The translations under genes were made by a program, and so were the position numbers. DNA of 64,000 nucleotides from an uncultured Alphaproteobacteria bacterium (GTDB lineage Bacteria > Pseudomonadota > Alphaproteobacteria > Rhizobiales > Aestuariivirgaceae): positions 1-64,000 of the forward strand of contig CAMFKI010000017.1 in NCBI GenBank assembly GCA_945957365.1, given 5' to 3'. Shown piece by piece: positions 27,487 to 34,615 of this stretch. The notes beneath the pieces were generated by a model. It was not told the DNA's origin and did no database searches. It saw only the letters and a program-made list of their open reading frames with translations. The first letter of the stretch is position 1. Each line of letters opens with the position of its first letter.

Positions 27487-28212
27487 CTACAACCCACCCC
27501 CGGTCCCGGGCTTTGCCGTGAAATCGAGGTTCGCCGGGTTGTCCGCTGCGATGGGCCGCGTCACCGGAACGTCGGCGCCGACCGTCTGCAAGTCGAAACC
27601 AGAGAACCACGCCTCTCCCGCTCCGTAGAGATAGAAGCCGAAGTTCAGCGTCTCCGTTTCTGGCGGAATATCGAGAACGACGGCCCGGGAGGTCCAGTCT
27701 GTCGTTCCCTTGAGCACGCCGCCCGGCAGGTTCTCCAGATTGTTGAACTTGATGAAACGGCCCTTGTCGTCGTCGGCGCGCAGCCAGATGGTCGCGCTTC
27801 CTTCCACATTGGCAGAGCGAAGGTATCCGGAGAAGCGCACACGCTTTCCGGCATATTGCTGCCCTGCGAGCACCTGCATCAAGGTGGCATGGCCAGTTTC
27901 GCCATGGGCGTTCCGTAGCCAGAACACCGGATGGCCGCGATATCTTTGTTGCAGGTCGAGGCCTCCCACGAAGCTCTTGGTATTCTTGCCATCCAGCAGC
28001 CAGCCGGGCGGGACCTCGATTCCGCTTCGTAAATCGGCCGTTTCGCCGAGGCGTGCGGCGAGCACGTTCCAGTCCTTCAACCCCAGTTGACGGGCCACAA
28101 GGTCCAGGCACTCGCCATGAGAGATGTCGAGTTTCTTTTCCTGCAGCGCCGTCCTCAGGCGCTTGGCGGCGGTCTTTGGATCGAGTGTCTGCAATTCACG
28201 CAGGTCTTGCAT
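27487..28212 (-). CDS. Glyoxalase-superfamily N-terminal helical domain fused to a beta-sandwich-like domain
   Basis: Protein of 241 residues. Residues 1-60 (AAKRLRTALQEKK, then ISHGECLDLVARQLGLKDWNVLAARLG) match a helical module that is often annotated as glyoxalase superfamily. Residues about 66-235 resemble a carbohydrate-binding-like domain seen attached to various regulators: GW..G....F...D, then ATLMQVLAGQQYAGKRVRFSGYLRS, VVLDIPPETETLNFGF and GEAWFSGFDLQTV. No metal-binding glyoxalase residues are visible, so enzyme activity is doubtful. AAGGA precedes the ATG by 9 bases, and a possible promoter is at 28354-28382. It separates glyS from glyQ. Confidence 0.65.
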   Translation of the reverse strand: MQDLRELQTLDPKTAAKRLRTALQEKKLDISHGECLDLVARQLGLKDWNVLAARLGETADLRSGIEVPPGWLLDGKNTKSFVGGLDLQQRYRGHPVFWLRNAHGETGHATLMQVLAGQQYAGKRVRFSGYLRSANVEGSATIWLRADDDKGRFIKFNNLENLPGGVLKGTTDWTSRAVVLDIPPETETLNFGFYLYGAGEAWFSGFDLQTVGADVPVTRPIAADNPANLDFTAKPGTGGGL

Positions 28213-28353
28213 GGTGTCAGTCCTTCACATGGAGGGCCAATACGGTTGCCTGCGTTACCAGCGTGCCCATGTGATGGATTGAGAGAATGGGCTTTACGGC
28301 GTGTTCACCATCGCTTGCGCGGGCAGGCGGCAGGTCACGCCGGACCTAGAAAT

Positions 28354-28382
28354 TTAATGCCGCAAAGGTTGTAAATTGTCAA
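28354..28382 (-). promoter_or_regulatory. Possible sigma-70 promoter for the gene at 28212
   Basis: On the minus strand TTGACA (28382-28377) is a perfect -35, followed after 17 bases by CATTAA (or ATTAAA at 18), a weak -10. The leader to the ATG would be about 135 bases and shows no riboswitch-like fold. Confidence 0.35.
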
Positions 28383-28440
28383 CGACGGACGCGCACGGGA
28401 GCTGTCGGGAGCCCCCCGTGTGCGCGAAGGCTTCTTGGTC

Positions 28441-28680
28441 CTAGAGCGCCTTGTGGCTGCCGTCGCAGAACACCGGGTTCTTGGTATGCTTGCAGGCGCA
28501 GAAGAACTTGCGGCCGGTTTCTTCCGCCGTCCACTTGACAGGCGTGAAGCTGGAGCCCTTGTGGGAGCCGTCGCAGAAGGGCTGGGTTTTGGACTGGCCG
28601 CAGGCGCACCACCAGTAATCCTTGCCGGCCTCGACCTCGACGGGGATGGGCGACTTCTGGGCGATAGTGGGTTCGGACAT
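28441..28680 (-). CDS. CDGSH iron-sulfur domain protein (two clusters)
   Basis: A 79-residue protein with two mitoNEET-like motifs: WCACGQSKTQPFCDGSHKG and FCACKHTKNPVFCDGSHK, each C-x-C-x(8)-C-x3-H. Each motif should bind a 2Fe-2S cluster through three Cys and one His. The tandem arrangement is the usual bacterial type. Possible roles are redox sensing or cluster transfer. GGAG lies 7 bases before the ATG. It lies between glyQ and the glyoxalase-like gene. Confidence 0.92.
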   Translation of the reverse strand: MSEPTIAQKSPIPVEVEAGKDYWWCACGQSKTQPFCDGSHKGSSFTPVKWTAEETGRKFFCACKHTKNPVFCDGSHKAL

Positions 28681-28754
28681 GGGAGTTCTCCTGATTCAGT
28701 AATCGATCAGGTTACGGTATTGGCCGACGCCCACGCCGTGTCAACCCCGGGGAT

Positions 28755-29666
28755 TTACGCGGTTGCGCCGCCGCCTGCCGTCTTGCTCCACGCCTCGCAA
28801 CACCCCTTGGCGAGTTCGCGCACCCGCAGGATATAGGCCTGGCGCTCGGTCACCGAGATCACGCCGCGCGCGTCGAGCAGGTTGAAGGTGTGCGACGCCT
28901 TGATGCACTGGTCGTAGGCGGGCAGCGCCATTTCGTGGCGGGTGTCCCTGTCGCCGGCGGCGAGCAGCGCCTTGCACTCGGCTTCGGCGTCTTCGAAATG
29001 CTTCAGCAGCACCTCGGTGTTGGCATATTCGAAATTATAGCGCGAGAACTCCTGCTCGGCCTGCAGGAAGACGTCGCCGTAGGAGATGCGCTTCGCACCG
29101 TCCTGGCCGTTGAAGTTCAGATCGTAGACGTTGTCGACGCCCTGCACATACATGGCGAGGCGCTCGAGGCCGTAGGTGAGTTCGCCCGAGACCGGCGCGC
29201 AGTCCAGTCCGCCGACCTGCTGGAAATAGGTGAACTGCGAAACTTCCATGCCGTCGCACCAGACCTCCCAGCCGAGGCCCCAGGCGCCCAGCGTGGGGCT
29301 TTCCCAGTCGTCCTCGACGAAGCGGATGTCGTGCAGCGAACGGTCGATGCCGATCGCTTCCAGCGAACCGAGATAGAGGTCCTGCAGGTTCGCCGGCGAG
29401 GGCTTCATGATGACCTGGTACTGGTAATAGTGCTGCATCCGGTTGGGGTTTTCGCCGTAGCGGCCATCCTTGGGGCGGCGTGAGGGCTGGACATAGGCCG
29501 CGGCCCAGGGCTTGGGCCCGACGGAGCGCAGCGTGGTGGCGGGGTGGAAGGTGCCCGCACCCACTTCCATGTCATAGGGCTGCAGGATCACGCAGCCCTT
29601 GTCGCCCCAGTATTGGTGGAGCGTGAGAATCAAGTCCTGGAAGGATTTGGTGGGATTCAGTGCCAT
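28755..29666 (-). CDS. glyQ: Glycine--tRNA ligase alpha subunit
   Basis: Catalytic small subunit of the alpha2beta2 glycyl-tRNA synthetase; activates glycine and forms the adenylate. The 303-residue sequence shows the conserved core [37 protein letters not shown] in parts and the [19 protein letters not shown] segment. It is separated from glyS by 1.35 kb. A 61-residue membrane protein gene is upstream on the same strand. Confidence 0.97.
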   Translation of the reverse strand: MALNPTKSFQDLILTLHQYWGDKGCVILQPYDMEVGAGTFHPATTLRSVGPKPWAAAYVQPSRRPKDGRYGENPNRMQHYYQYQVIMKPSPANLQDLYLGSLEAIGIDRSLHDIRFVEDDWESPTLGAWGLGWEVWCDGMEVSQFTYFQQVGGLDCAPVSGELTYGLERLAMYVQGVDNVYDLNFNGQDGAKRISYGDVFLQAEQEFSRYNFEYANTEVLLKHFEDAEAECKALLAAGDRDTRHEMALPAYDQCIKASHTFNLLDARGVISVTERQAYILRVRELAKGCCEAWSKTAGGGATA

Positions 29667-29718
29667 TCGGTCCGCCTCGGGAAAGCGCGGCGGACCCTAG
29701 GGGGCAGGAGTCAGGAGG

Positions 29719-29904
29719 TCAAGCCTCGGGGTAGTAGATGCCGGTGCGCGGGTCCTGGCGGAGGCGGCGCATCTGCTGCGGCGGGCGGGTCTGGCGGTTG
29801 GCCTTGACGCGCACCGGCTGCACGTCGCGCACCATCAACATCTTGATGGCGAAATACGACAGCAGGGCTGCGGCCAGCAACGACAAGAGCTTCAGAACAA
29901 CCAT
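29719..29904 (-). CDS. Small membrane protein, function unknown
   Basis: A 61-residue protein with one N-terminal transmembrane segment (LKLLSLLAAALLSYFAIKML) and a basic, proline-rich cytoplasmic or periplasmic tail ending in GIYYPEA. The start at 29904 has a strong GGAGGA site 5 bases upstream. It lies between the S49 peptidase gene and glyQ on the same strand. Small proteins with a PxxGxYxPxx end occur in other Alphaproteobacteria, but the function is unknown to me. Confidence 0.75.
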   Translation of the reverse strand: MVVLKLLSLLAAALLSYFAIKMLMVRDVQPVRVKANRQTRPPQQMRRLRQDPRTGIYYPEA

Positions 29905-29935
29905 CGGATCCTCCAATGACCCTCTCCTCAATCAA

Positions 29936-30784
29936 TCATAAGCCGAAACGCGACCACATTGCACGCGTTTCCAGAGCGTCGAGCGCATTTGCCGCAATAT
30001 CAGGCACTTGCGCTCCAAAACCGAGCTTTTTCAGGCCCCAGCCCTGGCTGGGTGACACGGTGCGGAGCACCAGCTTCTCGCCGAAGCGTTGCTTCAGCAC
30101 CTGGTGCATGTGGCCGATGCCGTCGACCAGCCCGCGCGCCAGGGCCTGGCGGCCAGCCCAGAAGGCGCCGGAGAAGATGTCCTTGTCCTCGAGCTTCAGC
30201 CTGGTGCCGCGGCGCGCCAGCACGAGGGTCTTGAAGGCATCATGGATATCGGCCTGGAGCGACAGCAAATGTTCAACGTCTTCAGGGCGTTCGGGCTTGA
30301 ACGGGTCAAGCATCGACTTGTTTTCGCCGGATGTGTGAACCCGGCGCTCGACGCCCAGCTTGCGGATCGCTTCGACGAAGCCGAAGCCCGCCGAGATGAC
30401 GCCGATCGAGCCGATCACCGAGCTTTCATCGGCATAGATTTCATCGCCGGCGCAGGCGAGCCAGTAGCCGCCGGACGCCGCGACATCCTCGCAGAAGACG
30501 ATGACGGGGACTTTCTTTTCCTCCGCAAGCTCACGGATTCGCGCGTGAATCAGCGCCGACTGCACCGGCGAGCCACCCGGCGAATTGATCGAGATGGCAA
30601 CCGCCGAAAGGCCCTTGCGGCGGAAGGCCCGCTCCAGCGTGGCGTTGACCGACTTCAGCGTCAGCGCCGGCTTGAGCGGCGTGCCGATGCCGATGGCGCC
30701 GCTGAGCGCCACGTGATGCACCACCGGCACCGATTTGCGGAAGCGGAGCGGGATGATGTTGTTGAGAAAACCGTAGCTGCCCAT
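29936..30784 (-). CDS. S49 family peptidase (SppA/SohB-like)
   Basis: Serine-lysine dyad peptidase of about 282 residues, the single-domain SppA36-type. S104 lies in DVAASGGYW, and K156 in TSGENKSMLD is 52 residues later, the spacing seen in Bacillus SppA. The INSPGGS strand (residues 66-72) is the oxyanion region. It probably degrades signal peptides or membrane-protein fragments. I see no clear N-terminal signal anchor. The ATG at 30784 is the best start; upstream GTG codons exist and the frame is open into the methyltransferase gene. Confidence 0.85.
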   Translation of the reverse strand: MGSYGFLNNIIPLRFRKSVPVVHHVALSGAIGIGTPLKPALTLKSVNATLERAFRRKGLSAVAISINSPGGSPVQSALIHARIRELAEEKKVPVIVFCEDVAASGGYWLACAGDEIYADESSVIGSIGVISAGFGFVEAIRKLGVERRVHTSGENKSMLDPFKPERPEDVEHLLSLQADIHDAFKTLVLARRGTRLKLEDKDIFSGAFWAGRQALARGLVDGIGHMHQVLKQRFGEKLVLRTVSPSQGWGLKKLGFGAQVPDIAANALDALETRAMWSRFGL

Positions 30785-30827
30785 GCGCTTCAGATAGGTG
30801 TGCGGTTGGCATCCGGCAAGCACGGCA

Positions 30828-31616
30828 TCACCGCAAGGTGAATGCCGCGCCATCGCGCAGCACGGCGTCGGCCTCGGGAGTGAACCCGTTTCCCTCATCA
30901 TGCAGGACCAGCCCCTGCAAGATTTGCATCGGCGCCTTCGAGCCCTTGATGCCCTGCACCAGGATGCGCGAGGCGGCAGTTCCCCGGCGTGGAAAGAGCG
31001 GTGCAATCCGGATGTCGCCGAAGCGGTTCTGCATGCTGTCGAGAAGTTGCGGAAGGGCGTCCGCACGGTGCACGATGGTGACGCTGCCGCGGTTGGCCAG
31101 CATGGCGTGGAGGAGCTTGGCCCAGAGCTCGAGATCGTCCGGGCCGAAGGCATGGGCCTGGGACTTGAGCAGGTTGGGCGAGGCAGTCGACTTCGCCTGG
31201 TCGAAGAAGGGCGGGTTGACCATGGCGTGCGCGAAGCTGCCGGGGGCCGGCATGCCGGCCTGGTCGCGGCGCAGCGCGTCGCGCACATCGGCGTGGATCA
31301 CCTGCAGCCGCTCCTGCATGCCGTTGCGCCTGGCATTCTCCTCGCAGATCATGGCGTAGCGGGCAGCGACCTCGAGACCGGTGACGGTGACGCCCGGATT
31401 GCGGGCCAGCAGGCAGAAGGCGGCGACTCCGGGGCCGATCCCGGCCTCGAACACCGCCTCGCCCGCCGCACAGGGCACGGCGGCGGCGAGGAAGACAGAA
31501 TCGATTCCGGCGCGGAAGCCCTTCTCGGGCTGGAGCAGGCGGAGACGGCCGCCGAGAAAGGCGTCCTCCGTGAGGGTGGAGGGTATGGGGCCGGCCGGCG
31601 TTGCGGGAGCGCTCAT
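30828..31616 (-). CDS. tRNA1(Val) adenine(37)-N6-methyltransferase-like (TrmN6 family)
   Basis: SAM-dependent methyltransferase of 262 residues. Motif I is EAGIGPGVAAFCL and motif IV is NPPFFDQAKST, the NPPF signature of N6-adenine methyltransferases. The opening DAFLGGRLRLLQPEKGFRAGIDSVFLAAAVP is typical of this family. The RNA target is inferred from E. coli TrmN6. It sits between DUF2007 and the S49 peptidase gene. Confidence 0.88.
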   Translation of the reverse strand: MSAPATPAGPIPSTLTEDAFLGGRLRLLQPEKGFRAGIDSVFLAAAVPCAAGEAVFEAGIGPGVAAFCLLARNPGVTVTGLEVAARYAMICEENARRNGMQERLQVIHADVRDALRRDQAGMPAPGSFAHAMVNPPFFDQAKSTASPNLLKSQAHAFGPDDLELWAKLLHAMLANRGSVTIVHRADALPQLLDSMQNRFGDIRIAPLFPRRGTAASRILVQGIKGSKAPMQILQGLVLHDEGNGFTPEADAVLRDGAAFTLR

Positions 31617-31629
31617 CTGGTGGAGTCTG

Positions 31630-31842
31630 CTACTTCCGGGTTAGCGCCGCGTTACCGAGGTTGAGGCGGGCGCGCGGCAGGTCCTCCGCCAGTACCATGA
31701 TGCGGCGGGGAATGGCGCCGACCGACCCCTCGAGGGCGGCCATGTGATCGTCGAGCTGCAGGAAGTCGATTCCGGCCTCGGCCAGCACGTGGCGCACGAA
31801 GGAGAGATAGACCGGATCGTTGCTGCGCAGGAGTTCTTGCAT
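31630..31842 (-). CDS. DUF2007 domain-containing protein
   Basis: A 70-residue protein with the MQELLRSNDPVYLSFVRHVLAEAGI opening and a C-terminal RIMVLAEDLPRAR element that characterise the DUF2007 (GlnB-like fold) group, annotated in some genomes as signal-transducing. Function unknown. The start at 31842 is set by the domain; the frame is open further upstream. It lies 13 bases upstream of the methyltransferase and is divergent from ispB. Confidence 0.8.
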   Translation of the reverse strand: MQELLRSNDPVYLSFVRHVLAEAGIDFLQLDDHMAALEGSVGAIPRRIMVLAEDLPRARLNLGNAALTRK

Positions 31843-31970
31843 GGGCGGAGATTGAAGGCTCCGGAACTGCGGGGCAAGGCCCCGCCATGTCCGCAGCATG
31901 GCCGATATTGGCCTTGGGCCCCGGCTGTGCTTTAACGGCCCTAAGGAATTAGCGAAGGCAGGCAATCTCC

Positions 31971-32990
31971 ATGGGAGTCGTCATTCCGCTCGACGGAGCG
32001 GGCAACAAGAAGCGGGCGAGCATCGAGCCCCTGGTGAAGCTCACGCTCGCCGACATGGAGCGGGTGAACGAATCGATCCTCAGCCACGCGCGGAGCCACG
32101 TGGAGCTGATCCCCGAGATCGCCAATCACCTGATCAATTCCGGCGGCAAGCGCATCCGCCCGATGCTGACGCTCGCCGCCGCGCGCATGGTGGGCTACGA
32201 GGGCGAGCATCACCTGAAGCTCGCCACCGCGGTCGAGTTCATGCACACCGCGACCCTGCTGCATGACGACGTCGTCGACGAGAGCGACCTGCGGCGCGGC
32301 AAGCAGGCGGCGCGCGTCATCTGGGGCAACCAGGCGAGCGTGCTGGTGGGCGACTACCTTCTGGGCCAGGCCTTCCGCATGATGGTCGAGACGGGCTCGC
32401 TCGATTCACTGCGCATTCTCTCCAACGCCGCCTGCGTCATTGCCGAGGGCGAAGTGCTGCAGCTTTCCGTGTCGCAGGATACGTCGACCACCGAGGACGC
32501 CTACATGCAGGTGATCGTGGCCAAGACGGCGGCGCTGTTTTCCGCCGCGGCGGAAGTGGGCGCGGTCGTCGCCAGCCGGCCGCGCGGCGAGCAGGCGGCG
32601 CTCGAATCCTATGGCCGCAACCTCGGCATCGCCTTCCAGCTCATCGACGATGCGCTGGATTATTCCGGCTCCACCGAGAAGCTCGGCAAGGGCGTGGGCG
32701 ACGATTTCCGCGAACGCAAGATCACGCTGCCCGTGGTGCTGTCCTACCGCCGCGGCACGGCGGAAGAACGGAACTTCTGGAAGCGCACCATGGAAGACGG
32801 CGACCAGACGCCGGACGACCTGACCTATGCCAGGAAGCTGATGGAACGTCACGGCGCGCTGAAGGACACCATCGACCGCGCCAACCACTATGGCGACATC
32901 GCGCGCGATGCGCTGGCGATCTTCCCCGACTCGGACCTGAAGGACGCGCTGCTCGAGGCCGTCGCCTTCTGCGTGGCGCGAGCCTACTGA
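31971..32990 (+). CDS. ispB: Polyprenyl diphosphate synthase (long-chain, ubiquinone side chain)
   Basis: Trans-prenyltransferase that extends farnesyl diphosphate with isopentenyl units to the ubiquinone side chain, probably octa- to decaprenyl. The first aspartate-rich motif is DDVVDE (D99, D100, D103), the second is IDDALDYSG, and GGKRIRPML holds the diphosphate-binding lysine and arginines. The 339 residues fit. The chain length cannot be read from the sequence with certainty; decaprenyl is usual in Rhizobiales. It is monocistronic, followed by a repeat element. Confidence 0.93.
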   Translation: MGVVIPLDGAGNKKRASIEPLVKLTLADMERVNESILSHARSHVELIPEIANHLINSGGKRIRPMLTLAAARMVGYEGEHHLKLATAVEFMHTATLLHDDVVDESDLRRGKQAARVIWGNQASVLVGDYLLGQAFRMMVETGSLDSLRILSNAACVIAEGEVLQLSVSQDTSTTEDAYMQVIVAKTAALFSAAAEVGAVVASRPRGEQAALESYGRNLGIAFQLIDDALDYSGSTEKLGKGVGDDFRERKITLPVVLSYRRGTAEERNFWKRTMEDGDQTPDDLTYARKLMERHGALKDTIDRANHYGDIARDALAIFPDSDLKDALLEAVAFCVARAY

Positions 32991-33011
32991 GGCGCGACCC
33001 GCGGGGGGTCA

Positions 33012-33175
33012 GCCCTCATCCGGCCTTCGGCCACCTTCTCCCATCCTGCGGACGGGAGAAGGGGACGGAAGCGGGACAATCCCTTTCGTGAAACATTGAG
33101 AGCTTCGTCGCCTCCAGTCCCTTCTCCCGTCGGCAAAGCCGATGGGAGAAGGTGGCCGACAGGCCGGATGAGGGC
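33012..33175. repeat. Small palindromic intergenic element, family B (copy left of the DUF559 gene)
   Basis: A 164-base copy with inverted ends GCCCTCATCCGGCC and GGCCGGATGAGGGC. Between the halves is a spacer containing GCGGGACAATCC and TCGCCTCCAGT. It is closely similar in sequence, orientation and length to the copy at 33592-33754 on the other side of the DUF559 gene. The spacer itself is conserved between these two and not in other copies. Confidence 0.9.
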
Positions 33176-33212
33176 TCTTGCCTTCGGCAGACAGGTAACG
33201 CATTTTTATTCA

Positions 33213-33566
33213 ATGGCATTTCTCACTCCCTCCCAGGTCGAGCGCGCACGGCGGCTGCGGCGGCTGGACATCGGGTGCGAGCAGCGGCTGTGGGCTCAGC
33301 TGCGCGGGAGGCGTTTGCTGGCATTGAAATTTGTCCGCCAGCTTCCGGTCGGAAGCTTCGTCGCCGACTTCGCCTGCCGGGCAGCCGGACTGATCGTCGA
33401 AGTCGACGGGGCCACGCATGCGACCGATGCAGAGATGGCCTATGACGCGCGTCGCACGGCGTTCCTGCAGTCCAAGGGCTGGCGGGTGTTGCGGGTGACG
33501 AATGACGATGTGGTCCGCCACATGGAAGACGTTCTCGAGATGATCCGGCGTGCAGCGCAGCCGTGA
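33213..33566 (+). CDS. DUF559 family protein (Vsr-like endonuclease fold)
   Basis: A 117-residue protein with the family pattern: CEQRLWAQLRGRR, then KFVRQLPVGSFVADFAC, LIVEVDGATHA and FLQSKGWRVLRVTNDDV. D52, E63 and D65 form a PD-(D/E)xK-like site (the E-x-D in place of E-x-K is as in other members), and the fold is related to very-short-patch repair nucleases. Function is unknown; some homologues neighbour restriction or mobile elements. It sits alone between two direct copies of a family B repeat (33012-33175 and 33592-33754), a setting that suggests movement or retention as a unit. Confidence 0.85.
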   Translation: MAFLTPSQVERARRLRRLDIGCEQRLWAQLRGRRLLALKFVRQLPVGSFVADFACRAAGLIVEVDGATHATDAEMAYDARRTAFLQSKGWRVLRVTNDDVVRHMEDVLEMIRRAAQP

Positions 33567-33591
33567 GAAGGGAACGGACTCGTGGCGAGAG

Positions 33592-33754
33592 GCCCTCATC
33601 CGGCCTTCGGCCACCTTCTCCCATCCTGCGGACGGGAGAAGGGGATGGAGGCGGGACAATCCCCGTCGTGGAACAGTGAGAAGTTCATCGCCTCCAGTGC
33701 ATTCTCTCGTTGCACATCGATGGGAGAAGGTGCCCGACAGGCCGGATGAAGGCT
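33592..33754. repeat. Small palindromic intergenic element, family B (copy right of the DUF559 gene)
   Basis: A 163-base copy in the same orientation as 33012-33175, with the same internal spacer. It ends 2 bases before the ispE stop, so the right half could also act as the 3' hairpin of ispE. Confidence 0.9.
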
Positions 33755-33755
33755 G

Positions 33756-34586
33756 TTAGGTCAGCACCGTGCGGGCGGTCCACCAGCGGGGGTCGAGGTC
33801 GGGGGTGGCGGTGTCGTCGGACAGGAGGGCGACGCAGGTGGCGCCGGAGCCGGACATGAGGGCGCGGGCGACGCCGCGGGTGGTGGCGAGGCGCTCGAGC
33901 ACCTCGGCGATGACGGGGGCGATGGCGATGGCGGGCGGGGCGAGGTCGTTGCGCCAGCCCGACGGGTCGCGCTCGTCGGCGATGGCGGTGCCGAAGGACT
34001 GGCCGGCGGCGAGGCCGAGACCGCGGAACACCGCGGGCGTCGGAACCTCGACCAGCGGGTTGACGAGGATCGCCGGAAGGGGCCGGAAGCCTGCGAGCGG
34101 CCTGATCCGCTCGCCCACGCCCTGCATGCGGCAGGCGGTGCCGGCCAGGCAGACCGGGACATCGGCGCCGATGGCGAGGCCGGCGGCGGTGACCTCCGCG
34201 TCGATGTCGTCGATGCCGGCGAGGCCGAGGAAGCCCTTGAGGGCGGCCGCGGCATTGGCCGAGCCGCCGCCGATGCCCGAGGCCACCGGCAGGTTCTTTT
34301 CGAGATGGACGGCAGCATGAGGCAGCGCCCTGCCCCGGCCCTCGGCGATGGCCCGCGCGGCAGACCACGCCCTGGCGATGATGTTGTCAGCGGCCTGCGG
34401 CAGGGCGGCGGCGAAGGGGCCGGCGGCGGTGATCGTCAAGGCGTCCGCGGGGGTGAAGGTGAGCCAGTCGCCCACATCGGCGAAGGCGACGATCGAGTCG
34501 AGATCGTGATAGCCGTCGGCCCGGCGCCCCAGAACGTGGAGCGCCAGGTTCACCTTGGCGGGGGCGAAGAGGGAGAAGGGCGTCAC
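33756..34586 (-). CDS. ispE: 4-diphosphocytidyl-2-C-methyl-D-erythritol kinase
   Basis: GHMP kinase of the non-mevalonate isoprenoid pathway; phosphorylates CDP-methylerythritol. The 276-residue protein starts with FAPAKVNLALHVLGRRADGYHDL. The ATP motif is LPVASGIGGGSANAAAAL, and the C-terminal GSGATCVAL motif is present. The GTG at 34586 is chosen because the family begins with the APAKINL-like strand right after it; a GTG at 34601 is possible. The isoprenoid product feeds the polyprenyl synthase nearby at 31971. It follows the TPR gene on the same strand with a 29-base gap. Confidence 0.94.
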   Translation of the reverse strand: MTPFSLFAPAKVNLALHVLGRRADGYHDLDSIVAFADVGDWLTFTPADALTITAAGPFAAALPQAADNIIARAWSAARAIAEGRGRALPHAAVHLEKNLPVASGIGGGSANAAAALKGFLGLAGIDDIDAEVTAAGLAIGADVPVCLAGTACRMQGVGERIRPLAGFRPLPAILVNPLVEVPTPAVFRGLGLAAGQSFGTAIADERDPSGWRNDLAPPAIAIAPVIAEVLERLATTRGVARALMSGSGATCVALLSDDTATPDLDPRWWTARTVLT

Positions 34587-34615
34587 GCGCGCGGCCCCGC
34601 TCACGTCACGGCGCG

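Noticed and set aside
27464..28111. Overlapping minus frame inside the glyoxalase-like gene
   Set aside because: Low-complexity arginine-rich product without any recognisable pattern; the frame starting at 28212 has a ribosome site and domain similarity.
29936..31288. Extended 450-residue version of the S49 peptidase
   Set aside because: The first 168 residues overlap the methyltransferase gene in another frame and are Arg/Ser/Pro-rich; the peptidase domain begins at the ATG at 30784.
33012..33754. CRISPR-like repeat array
   Set aside because: Only two units, 164 bases each, with 416 bases between them, internally palindromic and with a gene between; no short regular spacers.
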